Both the position numbers and the translations under genes were made by a program. Positions 15,090-23,393 of a DNA stretch of 35,790 nt are shown here, one piece after another. Below the pieces are notes generated by a model. The model ran no database searches. It worked only from the letters and a program-made list of their open reading frames with translations, and was not told where the DNA came from. The first letter of the stretch is position 1, and every line of letters begins with the position of its first letter. The stretch is from the NCBI GenBank assembly GCA_016789745.1, contig JAEUQF010000438.1:1-35790 (forward strand), in the 5' to 3' direction. This stretch comes from Bryobacterales bacterium (lineage in GTDB: Bacteria > Acidobacteriota > Terriglobia > Bryobacterales > Bryobacteraceae).

Positions 15090-16535
15090 ATGCCCTCGCC
15101 TATCGACACAAGCCCGGAAGTGTTCCGGCAGCTTGCCGAGGAAGCGCTGCGGATCATCGAAGACTTCTACGCGCAGCTTCCCCATGCGCCGGTAATGCCC
15201 GTGACCAGTGCGCAGGCTGTGCGGGATCTGCTGGCCGAACCACTGCCCGAACAGCCCGCCGCAGCATCGGAAGTGCTGGCTGCGGTGCGGGACATCGTCT
15301 ATCCGCTCAGCCGGCATAACGGGCATCCGCGCTTCTTTGGCTACGTGGCCTCGCCCGGCACCGCTGCGGCTGCCATCGGCGACCTGCTGGCCAGTGCGTT
15401 GAATGCCAACGTCACCTCCTGGCGATCGGCGCCCGCCGCGGCTGAGATGGAACACATGGTCATCGGCTGGCTGAAGCAGATCACCGGCTTCGCTCCGGAA
15501 GGTACGGGATTGCTGGTCAGCGGCGGATCCATGGCGAACTTCTCCGCGTTGGCGGCCGCGCGCACGAAAGCGGATCCGCACGCCGGACGCCGCGGCACCG
15601 GCCATGCCCCGGACTTGCGCATCTATGCCTCCACCGAGGTGCACTTCTCCATCGTGAAGGGTGCCCGGCTGTTGGGTATAGGTTCAGACAATGTCGTGCT
15701 GGTCCCCACAGACGCCGCCTTTCGCATGGATGTTGCCGAACTGGAGCGCCGCATCGAATCCGACCGCGCTGCCGGCCTGCGGCCCATGTGCATCGTAGCC
15801 AATGCCGGTGCGGTGAACACGGGTGCCTTCGATCCGCTGCCCGAGATCGCCGCCATTGCCGAACGCCACAGACTTTGGCTGCACGTCGATGGCGCTTACG
15901 GAGGCTTCTCCGCGCTGGCGCCTTCCGCCAAGCCGCTGTTTACCGGCATCGATCGCGCCGACTCGCTCTCCCTCGATCCGCACAAGTGGCTGTATTCGTC
16001 AGTCGGTTGTGGTTGCTTGCTCTACCGCGAGGCGCAGCCCGCCATCGCCACGTTCTCCCATGATGCCGATTACACACGCCCTGTCGGCCTCTCCAACGAC
16101 GAAGCCTTTGCCTTCTGGGATCTGGGGCCGGAACTCTCCCGCCCCTTCCGCGCACTTCCGCTGTGGTTGCAACTCAAGCTCTACGGCGCTGCCAACCTGG
16201 CCGATGCCGTTGCGCGAAATATAGCCTGCGCGCAGTACTTTGCGGATCTGGTCACCGAAGCCCCGGATTTCGAACTGCTCGCCCCCGTTGGCTTGTCTAT
16301 CTTCAACTTCCGCTACGCCCCGCCCCACTACGCCGGCGACCTCGATCCACTCAATGAACAGATCCTGCTCGCCCTGCAGCGCGGGGGCAGCAGCTACCTT
16401 TCGAACACGCGCATCCACGGCAAGTTCGCCCTACGCGGCTGCGTGCTCAACTATCGCACCACCGAAGCCGACATGCGGCGCCTGCTCGAAGACTTGCGCG
16501 ACGCCGCCCGCTACTGCTTCTTGCGCGCGGGTTGA
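15090..16535 (+). CDS. PLP-dependent group II amino-acid decarboxylase
   Basis: A 481-aa fold-type I PLP enzyme of the aromatic-L-amino-acid/glutamate decarboxylase family. The PLP-binding lysine is K299 in LDPHKWLYSSVGCGC, and the preceding HVDGAYGG supplies the Asp that contacts the pyridine nitrogen. HPRFFGYVASPG near the N-terminus and GLLVSGGSMANFSAL are also characteristic. It should convert an amino acid, likely aromatic or bulky, to its amine plus CO2. It follows PCMT by 2 bp and lies divergent from an APC permease, which could import its substrate. The last 25 bp overlap the 3' end of the opposing sulfatase gene. Confidence 0.9.
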   Translation: MPSPIDTSPEVFRQLAEEALRIIEDFYAQLPHAPVMPVTSAQAVRDLLAEPLPEQPAAASEVLAAVRDIVYPLSRHNGHPRFFGYVASPGTAAAAIGDLLASALNANVTSWRSAPAAAEMEHMVIGWLKQITGFAPEGTGLLVSGGSMANFSALAAARTKADPHAGRRGTGHAPDLRIYASTEVHFSIVKGARLLGIGSDNVVLVPTDAAFRMDVAELERRIESDRAAGLRPMCIVANAGAVNTGAFDPLPEIAAIAERHRLWLHVDGAYGGFSALAPSAKPLFTGIDRADSLSLDPHKWLYSSVGCGCLLYREAQPAIATFSHDADYTRPVGLSNDEAFAFWDLGPELSRPFRALPLWLQLKLYGAANLADAVARNIACAQYFADLVTEAPDFELLAPVGLSIFNFRYAPPHYAGDLDPLNEQILLALQRGGSSYLSNTRIHGKFALRGCVLNYRTTEADMRRLLEDLRDAARYCFLRAG

Positions 16536-17962
16536 CGCGGCACCGACTCCATCAAAACTGGCGGCACGAAGTCCGAATCAATCACCAACTTCTCCTGCAG
16601 TGCCGCCATCAGCGATTGCTGCACATCGCGCATCTCCGGCTTGCCGGCCAGGTTGTGCAGTTCGCCAGGATCCGCATCCAGGTCATACAACTCCAGCACC
16701 GGACGCGAGCCGAAATAGGCCCGGTCGAATTCCGGCTTCAACTTGCCTTCGGCATGGGCGGCCTTCATTTCCAGCCAACCCGGATCTCCGGCGCTGTCCA
16801 CCGGCTGGTACTCCATCTGCGGAGTAAGGTTGTAGATCAGCTTGTACTTGTCACTGCGCACGCAGCGCGATAAATCAAAGGTGCTCGCCTTTGTTTCGGG
16901 CGTCATCGGCCCGTTGCCATGGTGCAGGCGGGCCGCGAAGATATACTCGCGCGGCTGATACGCCCCGCCCTGCAGTAGCGGATAGAAACTGCGCCCGGTG
17001 ACCCCCGCCGGCAGCGATGCCCCGCCCGCATCCATAAACGTCGCCGCGATATCCTCACCGGAAATCAGTGTCCGCGTACGTCCCGGCTTGATTCTGCCCG
17101 GCCAGCGAGCCATCAGCGGCACGTTCAGCCCGAGGTCATACAGCGACCCCTTCCCGTGTGGGAACGCCATGCCGTTGTCGCCCATAAACACCACCAGGGT
17201 GTTCTCTTCCTGCCCTGCCTTGCGCAGCGCCGCCATCACATCGCCGAAATCGCGATCGGCATGCTCGATCTCGGCCGCATACCGCGCCAGATCCCCGCGC
17301 AAGCCCGGCAGATCCGGCCAGTGCGGCGGCAACTTCACCGATGACGGATCAATCTTCCGCACGCTGGCGTCCCACGGATGATGCGGATCACTGTAGTTGA
17401 TCCAGAAGAACCAGGGCTTGTCTTTCGGCGCGCGGGCCAGGAAGTCGGTAAACAGCGCCGTGGTCTTCGGCTGCCCGGAGATGTCCATCACATCCACGCG
17501 GTTCTTCCAGGTTTTCAGGTTGTGCTTGTCGTAGATCTGTTTGGTCAGCGGCGCCGGGTTGACCTGTCCATCCAGGTGGAAGTACCGGCCGCAAACGCCC
17601 GTGTGATAGCCCCGCATGCGCAGCACTTCCGGCACCGTCGTCACGTCGCGCGGCAGCGGCGCACTGAAGCGGCCCATCCGCGCGGCCACCGGCGAACGCC
17701 CCGTCATCAGCGCCGTCCGCGAAGGAACACATTGCGGCGCCGCCGTGAACGCCCGCTCGAAGACCATCCCTTCCCGCCCGAACTGATCCAGGTTCGGCGT
17801 CCGCATCCAATCGGCACCATTGATACCCAGATGCGGCCGGCTATGATCGTCGGAAAGGACAAAGAGAATATTCGGTGGCCTGGTTCCCTGCCCGGGGGCC
17901 GGAACCCCCATCGCCGCCGACAAAGTGGCCGCCGCCCCGCCGAGAAAGCTTCTGCGTTCCAT
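16511..17962 (-). CDS. Tat-exported sulfatase
   Basis: A 483-aa type I sulfatase. A twin-arginine leader (RRSFLGG) is followed by a hydrophobic stretch to about residue 25. The metal site opens at D38-D39 in FVLSDDH. The formylglycine motif is C78-V-P-S-R82 followed by TALMTGR, so activation needs a formylglycine-generating enzyme or anSME, neither of which is in the window. GDNGMAFPHGKG is the distal metal-binding block. By eye it resembles the N-sulfoglucosamine sulfohydrolase-like group, and the substrate is probably a sulfated polysaccharide or sugar. It is the last gene of the long minus-strand run, 29 bp after the two-TM small protein. Its 3' end overlaps the decarboxylase by 25 bp antisense. 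Confidence 0.93.
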   Translation of the reverse strand: MERRSFLGGAAATLSAAMGVPAPGQGTRPPNILFVLSDDHSRPHLGINGADWMRTPNLDQFGREGMVFERAFTAAPQCVPSRTALMTGRSPVAARMGRFSAPLPRDVTTVPEVLRMRGYHTGVCGRYFHLDGQVNPAPLTKQIYDKHNLKTWKNRVDVMDISGQPKTTALFTDFLARAPKDKPWFFWINYSDPHHPWDASVRKIDPSSVKLPPHWPDLPGLRGDLARYAAEIEHADRDFGDVMAALRKAGQEENTLVVFMGDNGMAFPHGKGSLYDLGLNVPLMARWPGRIKPGRTRTLISGEDIAATFMDAGGASLPAGVTGRSFYPLLQGGAYQPREYIFAARLHHGNGPMTPETKASTFDLSRCVRSDKYKLIYNLTPQMEYQPVDSAGDPGWLEMKAAHAEGKLKPEFDRAYFGSRPVLELYDLDADPGELHNLAGKPEMRDVQQSLMAALQEKLVIDSDFVPPVLMESVPRQPARKKQ

Positions 17963-17991
17963 CCCGGCAATTGTACTGGAAGTCGCCGCGG

Positions 17992-18276
17992 TTAGCTGCG
18001 GATCACCTGCAGCACCCCGTAGGTCACCATGCCGGCCATCACCAGAAACAGAACCCCGGACAACATGCCGAACCCCTGGATGTACGGGCGCAGATGGTCC
18101 AGCTTCAATGTGATTTCTTTCTGTTCGGCTTCCAGTTGATGCTCCGCGTCATCCAGGAACAACTGGTCGTCTTCTTTCATAGAGACCAAGCCATGACGAA
18201 TCAGCAGTGCCACCAGAACCGTGGTCACCAGACCCCATGCCAAGAAAACCCAACCGAATGCTGTTAATTCGGGCAT
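17992..18276 (-). CDS. Small two-TM membrane protein of unknown function
   Basis: A 94-aa protein I do not recognise. Hydrophobic segments at about residues 6-26 and 68-90 flank a highly charged, probably helical stretch (KEDDQLFLDDAEHQLEAEQK) that could form a coiled coil. A near-perfect Shine-Dalgarno AAGGAGGT (18288-18281) ends 4 nt before the ATG, the best ribosome site in the window, so it is likely well expressed. It sits between ilvE (34 bp upstream) and the sulfatase (29 bp downstream) and reads with both, so it belongs to the operon by position. No function can be assigned. Confidence 0.8.
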   Translation of the reverse strand: MPELTAFGWVFLAWGLVTTVLVALLIRHGLVSMKEDDQLFLDDAEHQLEAEQKEITLKLDHLRPYIQGFGMLSGVLFLVMAGMVTYGVLQVIRS

Positions 18277-18310
18277 ATCGACCTCCTTCGGTCAATCGCG
18301 CGATACTACC

Positions 18311-19264
18311 TCACTTCTGTAAGGCTGCCAGCACCGGCAAGTACACCGGCAGCAGCCAGTGCCGGTACGCCGCTAGGCGTCCGTGTGTGGCATCACTGTA
18401 CAGCTTCTGCAGCCGTGTAGCAAGGGGGCCTACTTTGCCATCGCCGATATCGCGATGGTCCACTCGGGTAATGGGCGCCAACTCCACCGCCGTTCCCGTG
18501 AAGAAGGCCTCTTCCGCCATGTAGAGTTCGGTGCGGTCCAGCGACCGTTCCACCACCCGCAATCCCATTTCATGCCGCGCCAGTTCCATAACCGTGGCGC
18601 GCGTCAGGCCTTCCAGAATGTTGTCCTGCGGCGGCGGTGTCATCAGCAGCCCATCGCGCACGATGAACAGATTGCAACTGGCGCCTTCGGCCACGTGCCC
18701 GTCTTCATTCAACAGAATCGCTTCGTCGAAGCCGTTGGCCTTGGCCTCCATTGTCGCCAGCACGCTGTTGACGTAGGCGCCGCAGATCTTGCCGCGCGCC
18801 GGGATGGCGTTGTCCTGTACGCGCCGCCAACTCGCGATGCCCGCATGCAACCCGTTGTCGGCCGGCAGATAGCGTCCGAACGGCAGGGCAATGATGGCAA
18901 ACCGGTGCGCGCCGTCGGGCCGGATGCCCACCTTGTTCCCCGACATATACGCCAGAGGCCGGATGTACACATCGGTCTCGAAATGATTCAGCCGCACCAG
19001 GTCCGCCGTCAGGTGCGCCAACTCCGCCGCCGTCTCTTTCGGGTCAATACCCAGGATGCGGCAGTTGGCCTTCCAGCGCCGGAAGTGTTCCTCGCAGCGC
19101 ACCAGGTACATCTCGCGGTCTTCCACACTCCAATAGCCGCGAATCCCTTCAAACACGCCCGTGCCGTAGTGCAGCGCATGGGTCAATATCGGCAGCTTCG
19201 CTTCCGACATCCGCACGAAGTCATTTTCGAAATACACCAAAGGATCAAAGGTCGAGTCAGGCAT
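18311..19264 (-). CDS. ilvE: Branched-chain amino-acid aminotransferase
   Basis: A 317-aa fold-type IV PLP enzyme that transfers amino groups between Leu/Ile/Val and 2-oxoglutarate. The PLP lysine is K159 in ARGKICGAYVNS, at nearly the same position as in E. coli IlvE. HYGTGVFEGIRGYW near the N-terminus, GHVAEGASCNLFIV and EAFFTGTAVELAPI are family signatures. The ATG at 19264 is chosen because GGAGGAG lies about 8 nt upstream; an in-frame start at 19288 lies inside the previous gene. It overlaps the oxidoreductase beta-gamma stop by 8 bp (ATGCCTGA). That linkage suggests it makes or consumes the branched 2-oxoacids handled by the oxidoreductase. Confidence 0.95.
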   Translation of the reverse strand: MPDSTFDPLVYFENDFVRMSEAKLPILTHALHYGTGVFEGIRGYWSVEDREMYLVRCEEHFRRWKANCRILGIDPKETAAELAHLTADLVRLNHFETDVYIRPLAYMSGNKVGIRPDGAHRFAIIALPFGRYLPADNGLHAGIASWRRVQDNAIPARGKICGAYVNSVLATMEAKANGFDEAILLNEDGHVAEGASCNLFIVRDGLLMTPPPQDNILEGLTRATVMELARHEMGLRVVERSLDRTELYMAEEAFFTGTAVELAPITRVDHRDIGDGKVGPLATRLQKLYSDATHGRLAAYRHWLLPVYLPVLAALQK

Positions 19265-20708
19265 GTCGAAACTCCTCCGCCGGGACACGCTCCCGGCCTA
19301 CCGCCAACGCCTTCTTGTCAATTTCCACCCAGCGTTCGCTGCTGACCAGCCGCGCCAGGGCCGCTTCCATCCGCTCATCGGGCAGGAAATGCGAAAGAGC
19401 CAGGAACGCGCCAAGCATCACCATGTTGCCCACCTTCGCACTGCCCAACTGATTGGCGATCTCGGCGAACGGCAGCGCATAGACGCTCACGTTGTCGCGC
19501 CGGCAGTCGTCCGGCAGATGATCGCCGTTGTAGAGCACCAGACCGCCCGGCTCCACCGTGTCCAGGAACTTGCGCAGCGACGGCTCATTCAACGCCAGCA
19601 GCGCGTTGGCGCGCGTCACCAGCGGTGAATCGATGGGGTGCGACGAGATGCGGACATGGCAGTTCGACGTGCCCGAGCGCATCTCCGGCCCATACGACGG
19701 CAGCCACGATACCTCCAACCCGTCATCCATTGCCGCCTCTGCCAGCAACTGCCCCAGCAGCAGCACGCCCTGCCCGCCGAATCCCGCAATGCGAATGCGC
19801 CAGTCCAAACGCTCGGCATCGTGCGCGTGCGCCGGCGCCGTCCGGCCATTGTCGTCCGGCAGGTTGAGCAACCGCGAAAAGTCCGCGAGAGGCGGAGGGG
19901 GTGCCGCCTCCCGCGGTTCAGGACGAGAGGCTCGCCGGTCGCACTTGATGCCCGGCTCAAAGTACCGCTCCATCTCGTCATGTACTCGTTTCTGTGCCGC
20001 CACCGGATCCAACTTCCAAATCGTCGGACAGGGTGACAGCAACTCCACCATCGAAAAGCCCTTGCCTTCCATCTGGCATTCGATGGCGCGGCGAATGGCC
20101 TTCTTGGCCTGCAAAATCGTCTTTACGTTGCCGAGCGAGGCGCGCTCGATGAAGGCTGGGCTTTCGAGCGTGGCCAACAGTTCCGATACCCGCATCGGAT
20201 AGCCGTCGCGGCCAGGGTCGCGCCCGCCAGGGCTGGTGGTGGTCTTTTGTCCCGGCAGCGATGTGGGCGCCATCTGCCCGCCGGTCATCCCGTAAATGGT
20301 GTTGTTCACGAACAGCACCGTCACGTTCTCATTGCGATTGGCACAGTGCAGGATCTCCGCCGCGCCGATCGCCGCCAGGTCGCCATCGCCCTGGTAGCTG
20401 ATGACGATGGAATTCGGATGCGCGCGCTTCACGGCCGTGGCCACGGCAGGCGCACGCCCATGCGCGGCCTGTACGTTGCCCGTGTCGAAGTAGTAATAGG
20501 CGAATACGGAGCAGCCCACCGGACTGATGAGAATCGTACGGTCCTGGATGCCCAGTTCATCAATGGTCTCGGCCAGCAGTTTGTGCACAATGCCGTGGCC
20601 GCAGCCCGGACAGTAGTGCGTCTGGTCCTCCCCTTCGCCCTTGCGTTCAAAGTGCGGGAAGAACGCGAGCGGCTTCTCGTGGGTAATGCACAGTTCCTTC
20701 TCAGGCAT
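19257..20708 (-). CDS. 2-oxoacid:ferredoxin oxidoreductase, fused beta-gamma subunit
   Basis: A 483-aa fusion. Residues 1-255 are the TPP-binding beta subunit: CPGCGHG at 33-39, the TPP/Mg motif G107-D-G-D followed by N135-N136, and YGMTGGQMAPTS. A Pro/Arg-rich linker (about 257-300) follows. Residues 303-475 are the gamma domain, opening with GFGGQG (309-314) and continuing through SYGPEMRSGTSNCHVRIS. In most relatives beta and gamma are separate genes. With the alpha and ferredoxin genes it makes a complete complex that interconverts a 2-oxoacid plus CoA with acyl-CoA, CO2 and reduced ferredoxin. ATG 20708 has GGAAGGAGGG upstream and overlaps the alpha stop by 8 bp (ATGCCTGA). The neighbouring aminotransferase favours branched-chain 2-oxoacids (VOR); 2-oxoglutarate or pyruvate remain possible. 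Confidence 0.93.
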   Translation of the reverse strand: MPEKELCITHEKPLAFFPHFERKGEGEDQTHYCPGCGHGIVHKLLAETIDELGIQDRTILISPVGCSVFAYYYFDTGNVQAAHGRAPAVATAVKRAHPNSIVISYQGDGDLAAIGAAEILHCANRNENVTVLFVNNTIYGMTGGQMAPTSLPGQKTTTSPGGRDPGRDGYPMRVSELLATLESPAFIERASLGNVKTILQAKKAIRRAIECQMEGKGFSMVELLSPCPTIWKLDPVAAQKRVHDEMERYFEPGIKCDRRASRPEPREAAPPPPLADFSRLLNLPDDNGRTAPAHAHDAERLDWRIRIAGFGGQGVLLLGQLLAEAAMDDGLEVSWLPSYGPEMRSGTSNCHVRISSHPIDSPLVTRANALLALNEPSLRKFLDTVEPGGLVLYNGDHLPDDCRRDNVSVYALPFAEIANQLGSAKVGNMVMLGAFLALSHFLPDERMEAALARLVSSERWVEIDKKALAVGRERVPAEEFRHA

Positions 20709-21765
20709 GAACCAGACCCTCCTTCCGCACACGGCCTTCCACCATTGCTTTCACTTCTTCGGCTCCTGGCAGGTTGCCGCCGCCGCGGCCATAGAACGAC
20801 ACCTTGGCGGCCCCGTCCACCGCCAGCCGGACATCATCCACCATCTGCCCCGTGCTCATCTCCACGACTACAAACTCACGCACCGTAGCGGCCATGCGCC
20901 GCAACTCCGCCGACGGAAACGGCACCAGCGTGATGGGCCGCAGCAGGCCCGTCGCAATACCTTCGGCCCGCAGTTCATCCACCGCATGCTTCAAAATGCG
21001 AGCCACGATGCCATAGCCCACCAGCACCACATCGGCGTCATCGGTGCGATAGCGTTCAAACCGCACCTCACGTTCGGCCAGCGCGTATTTCGCCTCCAGC
21101 TTCGCAATGTGCAACTCCAGGTCATCCGGCTTGAGGAAGATGGAACTGACCAGGTTCTTTCGAGTGGCCGCCGTGCCGCCCACCGCCCACTCCGGCATCA
21201 CGGGCTCCCGCGCCGGCTCCCGAAACTCCACCGGCTCCATCATCTGCCCGATTGTTCCGTCGGCCAGCACGAATACCGGGTTGCGATAGCGGTCGGCCAG
21301 ATCGAAAGCCAGCCGTGTTAGATCCGCCATCTCCTGCACCGATGCGGGCGCCAGCACCAGGCTGCGATAGCTGCCGTGGCCGCCGTTGCGGGTCACCTGC
21401 CAGTAGTCGCTCTGCTCGGGCGAGATGTTGCCCAAGCCCGGGCCCGCCCGCATCAGGTCGACAATCACGCAGGGCAATTCCGCCCCCGCCAGATAGCTCA
21501 ATGCCTCCGACATCAGACTGATGCCGGGCCCTGACGATGCCGTCATCGCCCGCTGCCCACTGGCCGCTGCTCCGTACACCATGTGGATAGCCGCCACTTC
21601 GCTTTCCGCTTGCAGGAACTCGCCGCCGCAGCGCGGGAAATACCACGCCGCGGCTTCCAGAATCTCTGTCGCCGGCGTAATCGGATAGCCATAGAACGCG
21701 CGGCATCCGGCCAGCAGCGCGCCCTTCACCACCGCCTCATTCCCTTTCAACAGTTGACGTGCCAT
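20701..21765 (-). CDS. 2-oxoacid:ferredoxin oxidoreductase, alpha subunit
   Basis: A 354-aa subunit combining the pyrimidine-binding TPP domain and domain II. Characteristic blocks are GCRAFYGYPITPATEI, ESEVAAIHMVYGAAASGQRA, TASSGPGISLMSE and RAGPGLGNISPEQSDYWQVT. The C-terminal part (about residues 240-350) has the VLVGYGIVARI and VVVEMSTGQM segments of VorB/KorA-like subunits. A Shine-Dalgarno GTAGGAGGC overlaps the ferredoxin stop 10 bp upstream, indicating coupling. It acts with the fused beta-gamma protein and the ferredoxin-like delta subunit. No CoA-binding domain III as in pyruvate:ferredoxin oxidoreductase is present, consistent with the VOR/KOR type. Confidence 0.93.
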   Translation of the reverse strand: MARQLLKGNEAVVKGALLAGCRAFYGYPITPATEILEAAAWYFPRCGGEFLQAESEVAAIHMVYGAAASGQRAMTASSGPGISLMSEALSYLAGAELPCVIVDLMRAGPGLGNISPEQSDYWQVTRNGGHGSYRSLVLAPASVQEMADLTRLAFDLADRYRNPVFVLADGTIGQMMEPVEFREPAREPVMPEWAVGGTAATRKNLVSSIFLKPDDLELHIAKLEAKYALAEREVRFERYRTDDADVVLVGYGIVARILKHAVDELRAEGIATGLLRPITLVPFPSAELRRMAATVREFVVVEMSTGQMVDDVRLAVDGAAKVSFYGRGGGNLPGAEEVKAMVEGRVRKEGLVHA

Positions 21766-21775
21766 TCGTTGCCTC

Positions 21776-22009
21776 CTACGCCGCCACCGTCGCCATCAGC
21801 TTCCACACCCGCAGCGTGCCCGGCTCCGGACACGCATAAAAGCAGAGTCCGCAGCCGCTGCAACTGGTGCCGGTATACTCAGCAGGCGTATAGCCCGACG
21901 CGTTCAGCCGCGCCGACAGGTGCAGCACCTTCGGCACGCAGGCTTCCACGCACAGCCCGCAGCCTTTGCAGAGTTCCCGGTCGATCTCAACCCGCCCTTT
22001 GACATCCAT
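21776..22009 (-). CDS. 2x[4Fe-4S] ferredoxin, delta subunit of the oxidoreductase
   Basis: A 77-aa ferredoxin with two complete cluster motifs: C14, C17, C20, C24 (CKGCGLCVEAC) and C50, C53, C56, C60-P (CSGCGLCFYACP). The pattern RVEIDRELCKGCGLCVEACP-like is typical of the delta/ferredoxin subunit encoded with VOR/KOR complexes, which passes electrons to soluble ferredoxin. The ATG at 22009 is used because the ferredoxin fold begins there; the frame extends upstream only by overlapping the CoA-transferase gene. It lies 10 bp after the CoA-transferase stop (22020) and 10 bp before the alpha subunit. Confidence 0.93.
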   Translation of the reverse strand: MDVKGRVEIDRELCKGCGLCVEACVPKVLHLSARLNASGYTPAEYTGTSCSGCGLCFYACPEPGTLRVWKLMATVAA

Positions 22010-22019
22010 AAGCGCCTCT

Positions 22020-23351
22020 TCAAACCGGCTGCGGCACAGCTTCCGGACGCTTCGCGTCCAGCCAGTGCGCGCGCACCGCTGCTTCGTACAACTGGTCGCG
22101 GAACGGCGGCGCGGCAATCGCGATCAGCGCTTCCGCCCGCTGGCGCAGCGTCTTACCATGCAGATACGCCACGCCGTGTTCGGTGACAACGTAATGCACA
22201 TCGGCGCGCGTGGTAACCACGCCCGCGCCGGCATCCAACACCGGCACGATGCGCGACACACGCCCCTGCTGCGCCGTCGCCGGCATCGCCACAATCGGCT
22301 TGCCGCCGCGCGAGGCCGCCGCCCCACGCATGAAATCCGTCTGTCCGCCAAAGCCGCTATAGGGCCGCGTACCGATCGAATCGGCGCACACCTGCCCGGT
22401 CAGGTCCACCTGTATCGCCGAGTTGATAGCCACCATGCGGTCATTGCGCGCAATGGTGCCCGGGTGGTTCACATACTCGATGGGGTGAAACTCGAACAAC
22501 GGATTGTCATCCAGGAAGTCAAAAAGCCGGCGCGTACCCAGGGCGAAGCCCGCCACCAGTTTCCCCGGATGCAGGCTCTTCAAACGGCCCGTCATGACGC
22601 CCTTCTCCACCAGGCCGATTACGCCGTCGGTGAACATCTCGGTGTGCATGCCCAGGTCGCGATGATCCGTCAGGCATTCCAGGACGCCATTTGGAATCGC
22701 TCCAATCCCCATCTGCAGCGTGGCGCCATCGGGCACCAGTTCGGCCACCCGCTCGGCGATGCGCTCCTGCTCCGGCGTGGCCTCTTCCGGCGCCAGTTCC
22801 ACCAACTCGCGATCGTCTTCCACCAGGGCATCAATATCGCGCACCGTCAGGAATGTATCGCCGTGGGTCCGCGGCATGCGGCGGTTCACCTGCGCGATCA
22901 CGTGCCGCGCGTAACGGGCGGCGGTCAGCGTACAGTCCACACCCGGCCCAAGGCTCATCAATCCGTTGCGATCTGGCGGGCCCACCTGGAGCAACACCAC
23001 GTCCAGCGGCTTCTGCCCGCTGCGGAACAGCTCTTCGATCTCGTGCAGGAAGATCGGCGTGTAGTCGGCAAAGCCCTGCTGCACCGCACCACGCACGTTG
23101 GGCCCGATGAACAGCGCGTTCACGCGCAGGTTGCCCGAAAACTTCGGGTCGGCATAAGCAGCCGGGCCAAAGCTCGCCATCTGCACCACTTCCACGCCAT
23201 GTACGGCCGGCGCTCGGGCCACCAACGCCTCCACCAAAGCCTGCGGCGTCGCGCAGCCTGGTTGGATGTATACGGTTTTTCCGGAATGGACCGCCTGGAG
23301 GGCGCGGGGGGCGGTGGTGAGGCGATCGCGGTAAGTAGCCTGCCAGTTCAT
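22020..23351 (-). CDS. Class I CoA-transferase, acetyl-CoA hydrolase/4-hydroxybutyrate CoA-transferase family
   Basis: A 443-aa CoA-transferase. The catalytic glutamate is E238 in LGMHTEMFTDGV, aligned by position and context with the nucleophile of 4-hydroxybutyrate CoA-transferase. GIGAIPNGVLECL, VDLTGQVCADSIG and YSGFGGQTDFMRGA are the other family blocks. It should move CoA between acetyl-CoA and another acid, or hydrolyse acyl-CoA. As the first gene of the operon before a 2-oxoacid:ferredoxin oxidoreductase, it likely releases the branched acid from, or activates it to, its CoA thioester. A strong promoter candidate lies upstream; its Shine-Dalgarno is weak. Confidence 0.92.
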   Translation of the reverse strand: MNWQATYRDRLTTAPRALQAVHSGKTVYIQPGCATPQALVEALVARAPAVHGVEVVQMASFGPAAYADPKFSGNLRVNALFIGPNVRGAVQQGFADYTPIFLHEIEELFRSGQKPLDVVLLQVGPPDRNGLMSLGPGVDCTLTAARYARHVIAQVNRRMPRTHGDTFLTVRDIDALVEDDRELVELAPEEATPEQERIAERVAELVPDGATLQMGIGAIPNGVLECLTDHRDLGMHTEMFTDGVIGLVEKGVMTGRLKSLHPGKLVAGFALGTRRLFDFLDDNPLFEFHPIEYVNHPGTIARNDRMVAINSAIQVDLTGQVCADSIGTRPYSGFGGQTDFMRGAAASRGGKPIVAMPATAQQGRVSRIVPVLDAGAGVVTTRADVHYVVTEHGVAYLHGKTLRQRAEALIAIAAPPFRDQLYEAAVRAHWLDAKRPEAVPQPV

Positions 23352-23393
23352 AAGAAAGACCCACCCTGGAGTGGTTCTATACTTTCTGGACTA

